A stretch of DNA of 64,000 nucleotides from Metaphire vulgaris. Taxonomy: Eukaryota; Annelida; Clitellata; Crassiclitellata; Megascolecidae. A program made the translations under genes and the position numbers. Shown piece after piece: positions 48,761 through 59,434 of the stretch. The stretch is taken from the NCBI GenBank assembly GCA_018105865.1, contig CM030834.1, positions 7,674,668-7,738,667 on the forward strand. Direction: 5' to 3'. Position 1 is the stretch's first letter. Each line of letters opens with the position of its first letter. Under the pieces are notes generated by a model, which saw only the letters and a list, made by a program, of their open reading frames with translations, was not told the DNA's origin and searched no databases.

Positions 48761-49267
48761 CAAATGAGTCCATTTCTCTGGCGCACTTTTTCACAAATGT
48801 GCCTCAGCCGATAAACAAAAAAGATTTCAACCGAACAAGAAATGTCGAGCATGCCATAGTTTCGTCTCGAAGTGCTGGCAGGAGGCTATTCCAGTTCAAC
48901 AGGGCTACTGCACCCATCGTGCTTTGGGTTCATGTCACACTTGGGACCCGTGTTTGGTGTGAGCGCATCTGGATGGGTCTATGAAGCTCCTGATGAAGAA
49001 GACAGTCTCTTTCCAGGTAGCTAGGGGCTTCCCGTCTTAGGCATTTTTCTACTATGGAGATGATCTTAAAACGTTATGTGCTTCTTGACTGGCAACCAGT
49101 AGAGTTCATGGAGCATCGAAGTGATGTGCTGTCTCCTCGTCTAACCAGTGATGAGGCGAGCAGCAGTGTTCTGAACTGCCCGGAGCCTACTCAGCTGTTT
49201 GTCGGTCATTCATTCATTCATTCAAGCTTTATTTGCTTTATTTTCTCTAAGTATCATTATTGTTTCT

Positions 49268-49630
49268 TTACAGAAAAAAGAATATAAAAGCTGGACGCAT
49301 TTGAAATATGGCTTTGGAGGAAGATGGAAAAGATCAAATGGACAGACAAGAAAGAAACTAAGAGGTAAGACAGATTGCAAGAGAACAAAGATCACTAATT
49401 AACTTTAATCAAAATAAAATAAGACAGAGGAACTGGATTGGAAATGTGCTGAGAGGAGAATCATTGTTTTAGAGCAGTAATGGAGGGAGGTATACCAGAA
49501 AAAGACAAAAAGCAGACCAAGGAGGATGCTATTGGGCTGGATGATAAAAACAGATGCCTAGCCACATGAAGCCTGCTAGGAGGGAGGCAGTAATACAGAC
49601 TAGAAGATTTCAGCTATCATATTTTGACCC
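49268..49630 (+). pseudogene. LINE C-terminal scrap
   Basis: Frames on the plus strand show LDAFEIWLWRKMEKIKWTDK, then later RPRRMLLGWM. This matches the LDAFEMWCYRRMLKISWTDK ... RGRPRRMLLDWM ending found in RTE-like endonuclease/reverse-transcriptase proteins. Broken by stops. Confidence 0.6.
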
Positions 49631-49799
49631 GTTTGATTTGTTTTAATTGGTAGATTTTTGATATTGTGCTTTAGCTTTACTCACTAGCATTAGCTAGATA
49701 TATTCTGGATTGCATCAATGTTTTTTCATTTGGTTAGAATTCATTTTTGGCTTTGCAAATTTTAAATTTAATGCGTATTATCGCTGACTCCAATACTGT

Positions 49800-50065
49800 T
49801 GCAAACTGGCGTCATGCAGCAAATTTTGGGCGAGGCCCATTTCCAGAGCGAAAAAGCCTGGTTTACAAAGAAAGGTCAGTGCCCTGGACCAAGTACCATA
49901 GACATCGTCCTTAACTTCTGAAAAAGTCTGACAAGCAAAGAAGAAGGTCAGAGCAAGTTTATACAAGACGTAGAAAGTCATTCATTTCAATAATTATTTT
50001 GAGCCCCAAAATTTCTTGGGGATGTCCGGGCATCCCCAGGCTACCATTGCATGACGCCTCTGGTT
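49800..50065. mobile_element. probable hAT MITE, GGCGTCATGCA ends
   Basis: Left GGCGTCATGCAGC and right TTGCATGACGCCTCTG are inverted. The flanks GTTGCAAA / GTTGCAGT suggest an approximate target duplication. It holds TCTGACAAGCAAAGAAGAAGG at about 49927. Confidence 0.5.
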
Positions 50066-50159
50066 GCAGTCAGTACCGTAATTTAATAGTTACTGCAAGC
50101 CTATCAGGACTGGAAAAGGCTAGAAATTATTGGCAGCAAACAGAAGTGAGATTGAGGTA

Positions 50160-52080
50160 TAAGGACAGGTGACTGCAGGAATGAGATTTCATTGGGGCTG
50201 CAAACAAGTTATCACTTTCATGGTGTCCAAGCAGATAGAGGAAATAGTGTTAGGGATGGAGTTTTTGGTTAAGAGCAAGTGCCGGGTAAATATCGAAACA
50301 GAAGTAAGCGTAGGGCAAAGGAAGATTCATGGGACCCAACCAAGACAAGTGCAGCAGTGTTGACACACACAGTTGACATCAGTACCATTTGTGATCCAAG
50401 CAACGAAAAGAACAGAGAGGGAGGCGTCAAGATTAAGTCCGGGATACACCGATCACCCGATAGTCAATTAGAGGCAGAGCCGTCGAGCGATAAGATAGTC
50501 GCCTGGAGTTGTAAGGAGATGTGGTTGTACGTAGCAAGTTTTATCGGCATTGTGATGTTAACATGTCTTCTTTTCACTTTAGGTAACAGAATGGAGAGTG
50601 GAGTGTCTGGTGAAGCGATTTCAAAGAAGAGAGCTACGAAAGACCAATCTATTCAAACAGAATCTATAGACTGGGAGCAAGTCGGTCATGATGTAGAGTG
50701 CTTTATTCGTTTGTGTCAAACGATGTGTCTGGTGAAGGAGTTCGGAGAATTGTTCACAATTGGAAGAGAGGCGTTCCCGAATCTGGATCCGGGGATTGTG
50801 AGGGCCATTGCAGCTGCACACTACCTGATTGAGCAAGACGAGGAGGAAAAAGAAGAGTAAAGATCACCATGGAAGCCGATATCAAGAAGTGCTGTCGGCG
50901 TCCATAAGGAAGTAAGTCACGAAGATATCTAAAGTAGAAAAGCTCATTCTAAAGGAGAGTTAAGCGGACTACAGATGATTGCCAGATACCCAGATGAGGG
51001 CCCATCCACATATTATGTATACATGCAAAGGGGCATGTTTTTAACCCCCTCACCTGTTGCAACTTATACATTTTTTGAACCCCACTATGCATGCTTACAA
51101 ATTAGCTTCTCTACCTCCACAGTTGAAAAATTAATTTTTGGCTAGAGTTACGAGAAATTTGTTTTACTGTTAAATTAGAGTATTTTAATATCAAGTTTTA
51201 TAACGTTGATATTTATTTTAAAGCAATGCAACAGAACATTTAAAATGTTACAGTCTTGAAATCTTTGGGAAGATCTTTTTTTATCTTACCGCTTCAATTA
51301 CGTGGTCTACTGACCATTGGATGCCTCTTTTAGGCCGCTACACTCGAGCCCCACCCATAGAGGCAATGGATGGAGAAAGGCCGAGGGAGCATTTAGGCGG
51401 CAAGAATAGGCATGTTAGAGGTGTTGGGATTATACCACATCTGAGCCAGAGGTGCCCAACAGATTCTGTACTTTCTCACATAAACTGCAATTTTGCCTGT
51501 AAGCTGCAGTCTGAGGCTGTAATAGGCCTAATGCCTATTAAAGTTAGACACTGTCCATGTCTGCGTACTTGAAAGTTGAAATTGACCATCTAGATGTTTG
51601 CCAATGCCCTCCCCCGCATTTAATAATCGCGTGAACAATTCTTGTGAGCAGTTTATTAATTTTGCATAGGCTATAATATAGAATTTTGTGTTTGTGCGTA
51701 TGCATACATTCAGTAGAGACCCCCTCCTCGTACGCATCTGTATGCAGTCTCCTAAATCCGTGATCGTCCCTCAGTGCACACGTAATATATGGATGGACCC
51801 TGATATGTCCGACAGTGAAATGGGAGAACTGTTAAAGGTGTGCATCGGGAAGATTTGTACCTTTTGGAATCTAGCTATTCTGTGATCATAGCTTATACAT
51901 CTTCGGATGAAGATGCATCGTTCAAAGTCGAGTGAAGGAGGACGATTAGGCAGAGCAAAAACAGAATCTTGTCTGAAGGAGGGCGATTTCTTTCGGTTGT
52001 ATAATTAAATAAAATGTATCTTGTTAATTGTAGACGTGAGGAACCGTGGACACATTGGACGAATTGAGGACATTGTTAAT
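50160..52080 (+). pseudogene. LTR-type retroelement remains (protease-like fragment)
   Basis: Frame 50169-50363 has ITFMVSKQIEEIVLGMEFLV, resembling the late half of a retropepsin where ILG-x-DFL is the conserved helix, followed soon by a stop. Purine-rich GAAGGAGGACGA and GAAGGAGGGCGA words at about 51934 and 51976 could be polypurine tracts. I could not find paired long terminal repeats, integrase or reverse transcriptase here, so the assignment as an LTR element is tentative. Confidence 0.4.
50279..50860 (+). CDS. 193-codon ORF with one membrane segment, unknown
   Basis: A single-exon frame that overlaps the end of the protease-like fragment in another frame. Its first 30 residues are basic and are probably out-of-frame translation. 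From about residue 30 it is polar and charged; residues about 80-101 (MWLYVASFIGIVMLTCLLFT) form a clear membrane segment. After that it reads RATKDQSIQTESIDWEQVGH, a Cys-bearing helix, GIVRAIAAAHYLIEQ and an acidic tail. I do not recognise the family. The context suggests an accessory or C-terminal product of the decayed retroelement; a host gene exon is the alternative. No intron signals were needed to keep it open. Confidence 0.4.
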   Translation: MPGKYRNRSKRRAKEDSWDPTKTSAAVLTHTVDISTICDPSNEKNREGGVKIKSGIHRSPDSQLEAEPSSDKIVAWSCKEMWLYVASFIGIVMLTCLLFTLGNRMESGVSGEAISKKRATKDQSIQTESIDWEQVGHDVECFIRLCQTMCLVKEFGELFTIGREAFPNLDPGIVRAIAAAHYLIEQDEEEKEE

Positions 52081-52559
52081 CAATGAATAACTATGAAAGA
52101 CTTTAGTTCTAAAAATGAGTTTATGTTGATTGTTTTAACTTCAGTATTGTACTTTTGACTTGTGTACATATTTGTGATTGCATTTGATGTAAAGATGCTG
52201 TTTCATTTAAAATGCTATCATGCATAATTTAAAAGTCTAATCAGTCACATATTGTTAACACACTATAATTCCCTACACACGATTGTCTTTGTTAATAAAT
52301 AGGGTATGGGGTCCATCCTGGCTATAAAGTCTGGGGTAGTGTGATGAAATTGCAGAAACACTAAATAATAAGATTAATAATAAAAATACAAATAAATATG
52401 ATGCTCAGTAATAATGATTATACCGTAATAAAATAAAAGTACAGTAAAACCTACAAAAGTCTTTCCTTGCCTACGGTTCAGATAGTTGCTAAAAGTTGGA
52501 TTGCCAAAATAGGTGGGTATACCCTCCGAAAAAGATTACATTTTCGGTTAGAGGAAGTG

Positions 52560-53265
52560 CACCCAGACAAAGACAATGGTGTTTGGCGACAAAGAGGTCA
52601 AAAGAAAAATTAAAGTAAATGGAATAGAAGTAGAGAACGTAGAAAACTTCACCTATCTTGGAAGCAATATGACACATGACTTAGACTGCAGACAAGAGGT
52701 CACAAGAAGAGCAGCAAGAGCTCTAGATCAACTGACGGCAATGGACAAGATCTGGAAAAGCAAATGAATAAGCACTGAAACAAAATAGAAAATACTCAAA
52801 ACCTGTATCTTCAGCAGCTTTTTATATGGATGCAAAACATGGACCATCACCAAAGACCTGGAAAGAAAAATACTAGCCTTTGAAAGAAAATGTTATAGAA
52901 AAATACTACGAATCGGATGGGTCGAAAAAATCACAAATGAAGAACTATACAGGAGAATTCAGCCCAAACAAACCATGCTGGAAAGAGTAAAACAAAGGAA
53001 ACTCCAACTTTTCGGACACATATATGTATGCAGAATGAAAGAGGACAGAAAGATCAAAGCTCTATTGTTTGGAATAATGGAGGGTGCCAATAAGAGAGGG
53101 AGACCACACAAGGAATGGTGTGATGATATTGAAGAATGGTGTGGAAGCAGTTTACAGGATCTTAGTCACAGAGCAACGGACAGAAAAGAATGGCAGAAAA
53201 CTGTGGAGATGGCATTATACACCAACGGGCGATGAGCCCACAGTTAATGATGATGATGATGATGA
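52560..53265 (+). pseudogene. RTE-like LINE 3' end with GATGAT tail
   Basis: Frames at 52576-52767 and 52975-53235 show KVNGIEVENVENFTYLGS, then in a gap frame ILKTCIFSSFLYGCKTWTI, then QRKLQLFGHIYVCRMKEDRK and KRGRPHKEWCDDIEEWC. This is the C-terminal part of an RTE-type LINE polyprotein. It is fairly well preserved, with an early stop after IWKSK, and ends in ATGATGATGATGATGA. Younger than the copy at 9-11 kb. Confidence 0.8.
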
Positions 53266-53564
53266 CCCAGCACCGCACTAGCGACTACCAAGGAGCAGAA
53301 TGGCCCCAATGTTAAATCATGAGGTAGAAAGAGAAGCCTAGAGACCAGACCGTCAAGGGGAGAAGTGGTGGTATTAGGGTACACGAGTTACTGAGTACAC
53401 AAGGCCAGGAGATACATGGGTAGTCTAGGTTCACGTGGGGACAAGGAAAGTACTGTACAATACATGAAATAAGAGGGTTCGGATGAAAAGTGTCCTGCAA
53501 TAAGGATAGAGTAGCATAGCTGCATGAATTACATGACCGATGCAAAGGAAGTTTTCTTGCTTTG

Positions 53565-54115
53565 GGGCTGTCCATAAATGATGTTGTGCACTTGGAGGGG
53601 GCTAAAAAATTTGTGACGATGAGTGATGAAAATCGTGAGTAATTAGTAATTATTGTTTATTGTTATACTCAGTAGTCTGTAATATACAGCTGTATGATAA
53701 TGTCCTGCACATTTGTAGGATTTTGGGATTTTTGTTTTTTATGAATATCTGAATAACCATTAATGATTTATGATATGCAAATCTCAATATATTTCAACGG
53801 GTATTGATGTTTTTGGTAAAGAATTTGCTAATTATTGTGTGATTGCCTTAAGGATCCTCACAACAAAAATTTTGTGAGGAGCGTGAAACGTGCAGGACTT
53901 TTTCACACAGCTGTAATAATTATAATGAATAGTTTCAATGAATTCATTGCAATACCTGCTTCATTCAAGAATTAAGTGAATTAGAACATTAATTTTGGCA
54001 TTGGAAAGATGACGAGGGGTTGACGTGTTGTGACGTCATATTTGAGGAGACTTGTGACGAGGGTGAAGGGTTCAAAAAAACTCAAAATTGCGTGACGTCA
54101 TTTATGGAAATGTGC
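53565..54115. mobile_element. DNA element with GTCCATAAATGACGTCA-type ends
   Basis: The left end GCTGTCCATAAATGATG and the right end TGACGTCATTTATGGAAATG are inverted copies of a terminus seen in many animal DNA elements. The interior near the right end repeats GTGACG words. Target duplication not resolved; no coding frame. Confidence 0.5.
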
Positions 54116-54867
54116 TTCAAAGATTCTTTATTTGATGAAGTGTAAAATCTTGACTTGCATCCTTTTGTTGACAATAATAATAATAGGTGTTAATAAATAT
54201 AATATTTGGTTGTATTTAAAGTGGTTCTTGTTAATGACAGATATGTGAAAACATCTCAATGATTTGAATTTCAAAAAAATTATAGATTAATAACTTATCT
54301 ACTTTTACTCTTGAACTTTTGTGCTGGTCAGATTGTTTTTAAAAGTAAATTTTCATATTCTCAAATTTTACCTGTATTTAATTGTTGGTACATCATTTAG
54401 GCTAGTATCAGAGAAATAATGCAGGGGAGAATAAAAATTATTAGTTGGCGGGGGACATTTTGTTGCTCAGTTATCCCCATTTTGTTTTGGGTTATATGGT
54501 AATAAAAAGGTTTATCCTGGTTGTTGATGTTGATGCCAGAATTACTGCAAATTCACATTCTCTCATTTCGGATTACATGTTTTGCTTGTCAGGGTGATTT
54601 GGTGAGGAAAATATAAAAATATCAGGATGACCTTCTTTTTGGCTTTAGAACTACTGGATACATGGCGATTTTGAAGAACTTGCACAATCATATGATAAAC
54701 TTAAAAGGGGGATATTTAATTTTGGCAACTGTTAAAAATTATTCTATCCTCCAATGTCGATGCCAAAGAAACAAACTGGCTTTGTATGGTTTTATGTCCG
54801 ATCGATCGACACTCAACATTAGTTTTGACAACTTTCAAATAGTGACTGCACTGATGTGTCACGTGGG

Positions 54868-55083
54868 CTACGTATAATTTTGAGTACACAATGGCATTTC
54901 TACATAAAGGCGTCCATAGGACCATCGCTGTTGCTCGAACAGGGTCAGGCCAGCTCCGGAGAAACTGCTCTCCTCTGCCTGGCCTGAGCACCTGAATTTA
55001 GACCCACAGTTACTTTGAAGATCTTTCTTTAAAAAAACCACCAGGCAACAATACATTATTATTATAAGCAATCTTTGACGCAA
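54868..55083 (-). CDS. possible membrane-anchor exon in duplicated block, unknown
   Basis: On the minus strand an open frame has RQRLLIIIMYCCLVVFLKK, a hydrophobic run between basic residues, then SGQAEESSFSGAGLTLFEQQ and WSYGRLYVEMPLC. The first ATG is near 55053. The pattern fits the anchor of a type II membrane protein, but a short frame like this can arise by chance. A diverged relative lies at about 56440-56650. I do not recognise a family. Confidence 0.25.
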   Translation of the reverse strand: MRQRLLIIIMYCCLVVFLKKDLQSNCGSKFRCSGQAEESSFSGAGLTLFEQQRWSYGRLYVEMPLCTQNYT

Positions 55084-55094
55084 AGGATGTCACT

Positions 55095-55433
55095 CAGTGG
55101 TATAGGCTAGCCAGGATTTCCGGAAGGGGGGAGGTTGGTTTTGATCAATAACCAACTTCGAAAAATCTTGACAAGCAAAAAGATCATCCTCATCTTTACT
55201 CTTGTATTTTCATTTTTTACTGTCCACGCAACGACTGACAAGCAAAACTGGTGTCATCTTACGTCATGAAAACATTCTAATTAGCGCTATTGAGATTATT
55301 TTGTGTCTACAGCCAAGGAGGGAGGTTTGATCCCCAAAACCGCGACCGAAATTTTTTTTAACTGCTATCTAACATTGGGAGTTTTTGTCGGCATTCTAAT
55401 TATTGTTAACCCAAATATTTGGTAATAATACTG
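55095..55433. mobile_element. hAT-like element, CAGTGGTATAGGCTAGCC end
   Basis: Left end CAGTGGTATAGGCTAGCCAG; right end decayed to ATACTG; flanked by a perfect 8-bp duplication ATGTCACT (55087-55094 and 55434-55441). Contains TTTCCGGAAGGGGGGAGG and two TGACAAGCAAAA motifs (55169, 55236). Same kind as 59435-59737. A further CAGTGGCGTGCATAAAACG element follows at about 55450-55585, without a clear duplication. Confidence 0.7.
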
Positions 55434-55896
55434 ATGTCACTCAGAACAGTGGCGTGCATAAAACGTTATGGTGAAAGTCGTTTTGAGGTCGATAAAAATA
55501 GTCGCCGAGTCAATTTGGCGCCCCCATCTGGTCGGTGCCCGGGGCCACCGCCCCATCGCCCACACTCTGCTTTGCACGCTATAGCACTCGAATGATATTT
55601 CCGTCGGTTTCTGAAGTGATTGCTGTTGGAATCTTTTCCAGGCACAAACTTCGTCTTTGCATCTTCTCTGTCATATCTTGCCAGCTAATCACCATCAACA
55701 AGGTATAGCCTTTGCCTACACAACAACCGGACATTCAGCCGTTCTGGGTTTAAAATCGCTCCTTGCTTTCGTCCTGACTTCTGTTTAATATAAGCCATAA
55801 TAATAATAATAACTGCTCTGTGCGGCGGGTGGACTCAGAGGAGCATGACTAGTAGTTGATGGGACGTTGACCGCCGGCTTAGTCGAATGACTGACC

Positions 55897-55897
55897 G

Positions 55898-55934
<37 letters not shown>

Positions 55935-55936
55935 TG
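55897..55936. repeat. GCC trinucleotide repeat
   Basis: About eleven GCC units. Read on the minus strand in one frame they give a poly-Gly run after QADKTAAQASS, in another poly-Ala. The partner copy at 57705-57735 has only short, interrupted runs. Confidence 0.95.
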
Positions 55937-56053
55937 CTTGCTTGGGCCGCCGTCTTGTCAGCCTGACGGGGCATCCAGCGTGTAACCCAGTCCTCGTCAT
56001 CCGCCTCATCCCTCCACCTGAGGCTAATAGTAATATATAATATAGTAAAGTGT

Positions 56054-56224
56054 TTAAACGTCGTCGACTCGTCGGAGCTGTGTGTGTGAAAAACCACGGT
56101 CATGCCTGAGCAAAATTAGAAAGGAGTCACGTTGGAACGCCAATATAATCAAGGGGACGATCAGCACAATTAATGCCAGCGCCGATCTCGTTCGGTTAAC
56201 GGTCGTCAAAACATTCGTCAGCAT
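56054..56224 (-). CDS. possible 56-residue signal-anchor ORF, unknown
   Basis: Minus-strand frame from ATG 56224 to TAA 56056-56054. It begins MLTNVLTTVNRTRS and has a strong hydrophobic core of about 16 residues (ALALIVLIVPLIILAF), as in the anchors of Golgi type II enzymes. The 50-base block that encodes residues about 5-20 is identical in the partner copy at 57985-57936, where, however, the ATG is out of frame and the hydrophobic core is altered. It could be the first exon of a gene whose rest lies at lower coordinates or is lost. Low confidence as a real gene. Confidence 0.3.
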   Translation of the reverse strand: MLTNVLTTVNRTRSALALIVLIVPLIILAFQRDSFLILLRHDRGFSHTQLRRVDDV

Positions 56225-56429
56225 TGGTATTTTCTATTTTCTCAGTAACCCGTTCTCTGTACAGATTTTAACTGTTGGTAACCCTGTGGACCCGTAAAGC
56301 CGCAAAACCGTGCTTTTATGTCTAGCGTTCCATAAATCGAGAAGTCCTTTTTGAGTTATCCATTGCTTCAAATAGTGACTGACCATTCATTGTTCGTGAA
56401 GGACAACAAGCAATCATTGGACAATTGGA

Positions 56430-58050
56430 TCTGTCAATAAAGGCGTCCCAGGACCATAGGGGACAGTTATAAAACTTGGTACCATACCACACTCGCTAGA
56501 GAACAATGCTCAAATTACCGCTTTTGTGCCTGTCTTGTCACGAAGCAATTAAGTTGACGGTCTCCCGACTCAAATGCCTGAAGATCGGTCGCATACCGTA
56601 AAACGACCAGGCAACAGCATCATATTCCTTGGACTTTGAGCGTACGCTCAAACAGGTGGCGATGTGACCTCAGTGGGGGGCGATATGTCGAGCTTGGGAA
56701 TGACTTTTGTTGGAAGGGGCAGGTTGGTTTGGGAGTCAATAACCAACTTCCCTAAAAATCGCCCTGCGCTCAAACCAAAAATATCCTCATCTAAAGTAAA
56801 TTTTTCGTTTTTTCATAATTTATCCAGCGTAAATAATAATAGAATTTTAGAAAATATGTCTAAAATTTTACGGCCTTGACATCCTGTAGCAAAGTGGTTA
56901 GAATTATTTTATATTATATCATATCATATTATATTACATTATAATATATATGTATTATATTAAATATTAAAATGTATATAAACATTAAATATATATATAT
57001 ATATATATATACCCACAATATATCTATATATACGCCACTGATATATATCGAACAGTGGCGCCAGAAAGTGGTGGACGCCCGGGACCAGAAGTCGATAAAA
57101 CTGGTCATAATAAGATTGCTTAAAACTCCATCTTGGAACAATCTTATTTCTTGGGGCCAGCTTATTGTATACATACATATTTGATTCCGGAAGGGGGAGG
57201 TTGGTGTCTAAACTTACAATAGATTCAAATAACTTTTTGTATTTCTTATTTTGGTGGCTTATTGATACATGCATATTTGAAATCCCCTTTCAGCATCACA
57301 AAGTGATTGAATTGTCCATCTTCAGTGGCTAGTCATATCTCCGGAAGGAGGTTTCAACAAAAAGGTCATCGATAACCGCAACCAAAGGAGGGTTTTCACC
57401 CCAAAATCGCCAAAAATCGCCTCAAAAATAAAAATTGCCTGGGAATACGCCGTTGATATTTTTCGCGCCGTCCAAACCTAGCCGTCCTAACCCCAAACCC
57501 CCTTCCCGTCCCTGACTGTCGTGAAGGCATACCAGCAAACAAGTAACGTTAACATGATACTAATAGCAGGTGTCGAATAATTGCCCATAAACCCGTTTTG
57601 TGAAGGGATATCTCGGAAAGAATGACAGCGGGAAATCGGGAGATGGTCACGCCTGAATAGGGGCATTGTTTGGGACGTTCCTTCAGAAAGAATGTGACCG
57701 ATGCTGCCGCCGCCGAACAGCCGCCGCCGCCGCTGAATATAACGGGCCGCCGTCTTGCAGCTGGCGGGGCATACGTGCCTGGCAGTCCTCGTCATCCGCC
57801 TCATTCCCTGACCTGAGGCTCTAAGTCGGCGGACCAGAGTTGTCCAATGTCGTCGACTAAAACAGCAAACCATTGTTCGTTGCTGCCGCTGTGCAACAGA
57901 TGGGTCACGTTGAACGCCAGAACAATGGGGGAAATGCACAATTAATGCCAGCGCCGATCTCGTTCGGTTAACGGTCGTCAAAACACGTCGTCAGCATTCG
58001 GGTAAGTTTCTTCTTTTAGTTCAACAGTAACCCTGTGTATGTACAGATTT
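56430..58050. repeat. tandem segmental duplication, unit 2
   Basis: Partner of 54900-56300, with the same order of landmarks. A minus-strand frame of 164 codons (57981-57487) runs through it but does not preserve the reading frame of unit 1, so it is probably a chance frame in degenerate duplicated DNA. A TA-rich patch lies at about 56905-57015. Confidence 0.7.
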
Positions 58051-58469
58051 TAACTATTCTTAAAGCTAAGGTCAGTTAATACTTAGATCAAGTTGCTTTG
58101 CTTCCTTGGGTAGGTTCTTATTTGACAGTTTCGACACAGAGTTGATAAAAGTCACTGCAGCTATTTAAGCGGTCGCAAAAAGAAAACGGGCAAATGTCTT
58201 GAAAGAAGACAGCCGGGAGCCTTAATTGGCATAAATTTTCTTTTGCTTTTGGAGAGTTCTTATAAAACTGTAACGGCATCACCTGGTTCTGACTTTAGCC
58301 ATAACCTAGGAATGAGGACAAATGACCCGAAGAGAAAAATTGCTTGAATTAAATTAGATTAAATATAGCCTAGATAAGATAATTAATATAGATAAGATAA
58401 TTAATATAGATAATATAGATAAAGATAAATTAGAGCGAGTGTACTTCGTTTGCTATGGCGTTCATGTAG

Positions 58470-58630
58470 AAATTCTTAGAGAACGCATTAAAACTTTGCG
58501 TGATTTAAAGTGTCTTAGGGGGCATTACTATCTGTGTGAAAGCCACTATAGGGGCACTAACGGGACTTGAACCCGCTCCGTCAGCCTGCTACCCCAGGAC
58601 GTAATCCACTCTGCCATCGTTCGCCCCTAA
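58470..58630 (-). mobile_element. tRNA-derived SINE, minus-strand copy
   Basis: On the minus strand: a tRNA-like head beginning GGGGCGAACGATGGCAGAGT, with A-box TGGCAGAGTGG and B-box GGTTCAAGTCC, then a body GTGGCTTTCACACAGATAGT ... CACTTTAAATCACGC. The acceptor and T stems pair, but the anticodon arm does not fold into a normal seven-base loop, so it is a pol III promoter module and not a working tRNA. A second copy lies at 59175-59320 in the opposite direction. Confidence 0.7.
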
Positions 58631-58677
58631 TAGCAATATGTGACAATTAAATATAATATAATCATTGGCCCAGGGGG

Positions 58678-58956
58678 CAGTGGCGTAGCGTGACTTTTGG
58701 GGGCCCGGGGCATCTTTGCCATGGGGGCCCTAGAGTTTCGAGCTGACGATCAAAAAAACGTTATCGCCTCCTTTTTTATCCTGACGAGCAAAAAAAGAAG
58801 GTCATCAGCACATCATTTCTAGGGTTAGGGTTAGGGTTAAGCTAGGGACCAGGGTTAACCCTAACCTAACCCTAGCTTAGACCCCTCTTCGGCCCCCCCG
58901 CCCGGGGCCCGGGGGCTGTCAACAAAGTGCCCCCCGCCCCCCACGTTACGCCACTG
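58678..58956. mobile_element. 279-bp hAT MITE with telomere-like hairpin inside
   Basis: Ends CAGTGGCGTAGCGTGAC and GTTACGCCACTG, with a perfect 8-bp duplication CCAGGGGG (58670-58677 and 58957-58964). The interior has CCTGACGAGCAAAAAAAG at about 58780 and a hairpin built from TTAGGG / CCCTAA units at about 58818-58878. Confidence 0.93.
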
Positions 58957-59174
58957 CCAGGGGGAGGCTCGGTCCCCTATCCGGACTGGGACCGGTCATG
59001 AGATTTGTGCAAATCCGTTGAGTATTTGGGGGAAGGTAGTACTATGAAATCGAGAAGAATGCTCAAAAGCATGAAAGCGCTTGACAGGACATTTTTTCTT
59101 TTTGTCTTGCTTGTCATAACTTTTTACTAGAAAATGTCGATGTGCTTCTCTAAATTAGAGGAATTTGAATTATC

Positions 59175-59320
59175 TGAGATGTGGAAATTGGTCGAGTGGG
59201 TTACGCGTCGGGGCGGTAGGCTGACGGAGCGAGGTTCAAGGCCCGTTGGCGCTCCTAGGGGCTTTCGCACAGGCAGTAATGCCTCCTAAGCCACTTTAGA
59301 TCACGCTATGCATGGTTTCT
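59175..59320 (+). mobile_element. tRNA-derived SINE, plus-strand copy
   Basis: A-box TGGTCGAGTGGG, B-box GGTTCAAGGCC, then CCCGTTGGCGCTCCTAGG and the shared body GGCTTTCGCACAGGCAGTAA ... CCACTTTAGATCACGC. It aligns along its whole length with the minus-strand copy about 600 bases away. The 3' limit is uncertain. Confidence 0.7.
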
Positions 59321-59434
59321 ATACTATTCAGAAGTCAGTGCAGTGCAAGATTAGCACTTTATATATCTTTCGACGAAATTTAAGAGACTGAGAAATAAGT
59401 AACAAAGAATGAACTAATCAAGAACTATGTCCAC

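Larger units (their letters stand above)
54900..56300. repeat. tandem segmental duplication, unit 1
   Basis: Landmarks here recur in order in 56430-58050: AAGGCGTCC...GGACCAT (54908 and 56440), CCAGGCAACA (about 55040 and 56608), AGGTTGGTTT...CAATAACCAACTTC (55131 and 56711), GGGCCGCCGTCTTG (about 55944 and 57747), and an exact 50-base block (56164-56213 and 57936-57985). Spacing between partners runs from about 1.54 to 1.80 kb because of indels and repeat growth. Confidence 0.75.

Noticed and set aside
57487..57981. 164-codon minus-strand ORF
   Set aside because: It crosses a degenerate duplicated region and does not keep the frame of the partner copy; no family likeness seen.
58555..58630. 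A functional tRNA gene on the minus strand
   Set aside because: A and B boxes are good, but the anticodon arm does not fold normally and a related copy with a shared non-tRNA body lies at 59175, so it is a SINE head.
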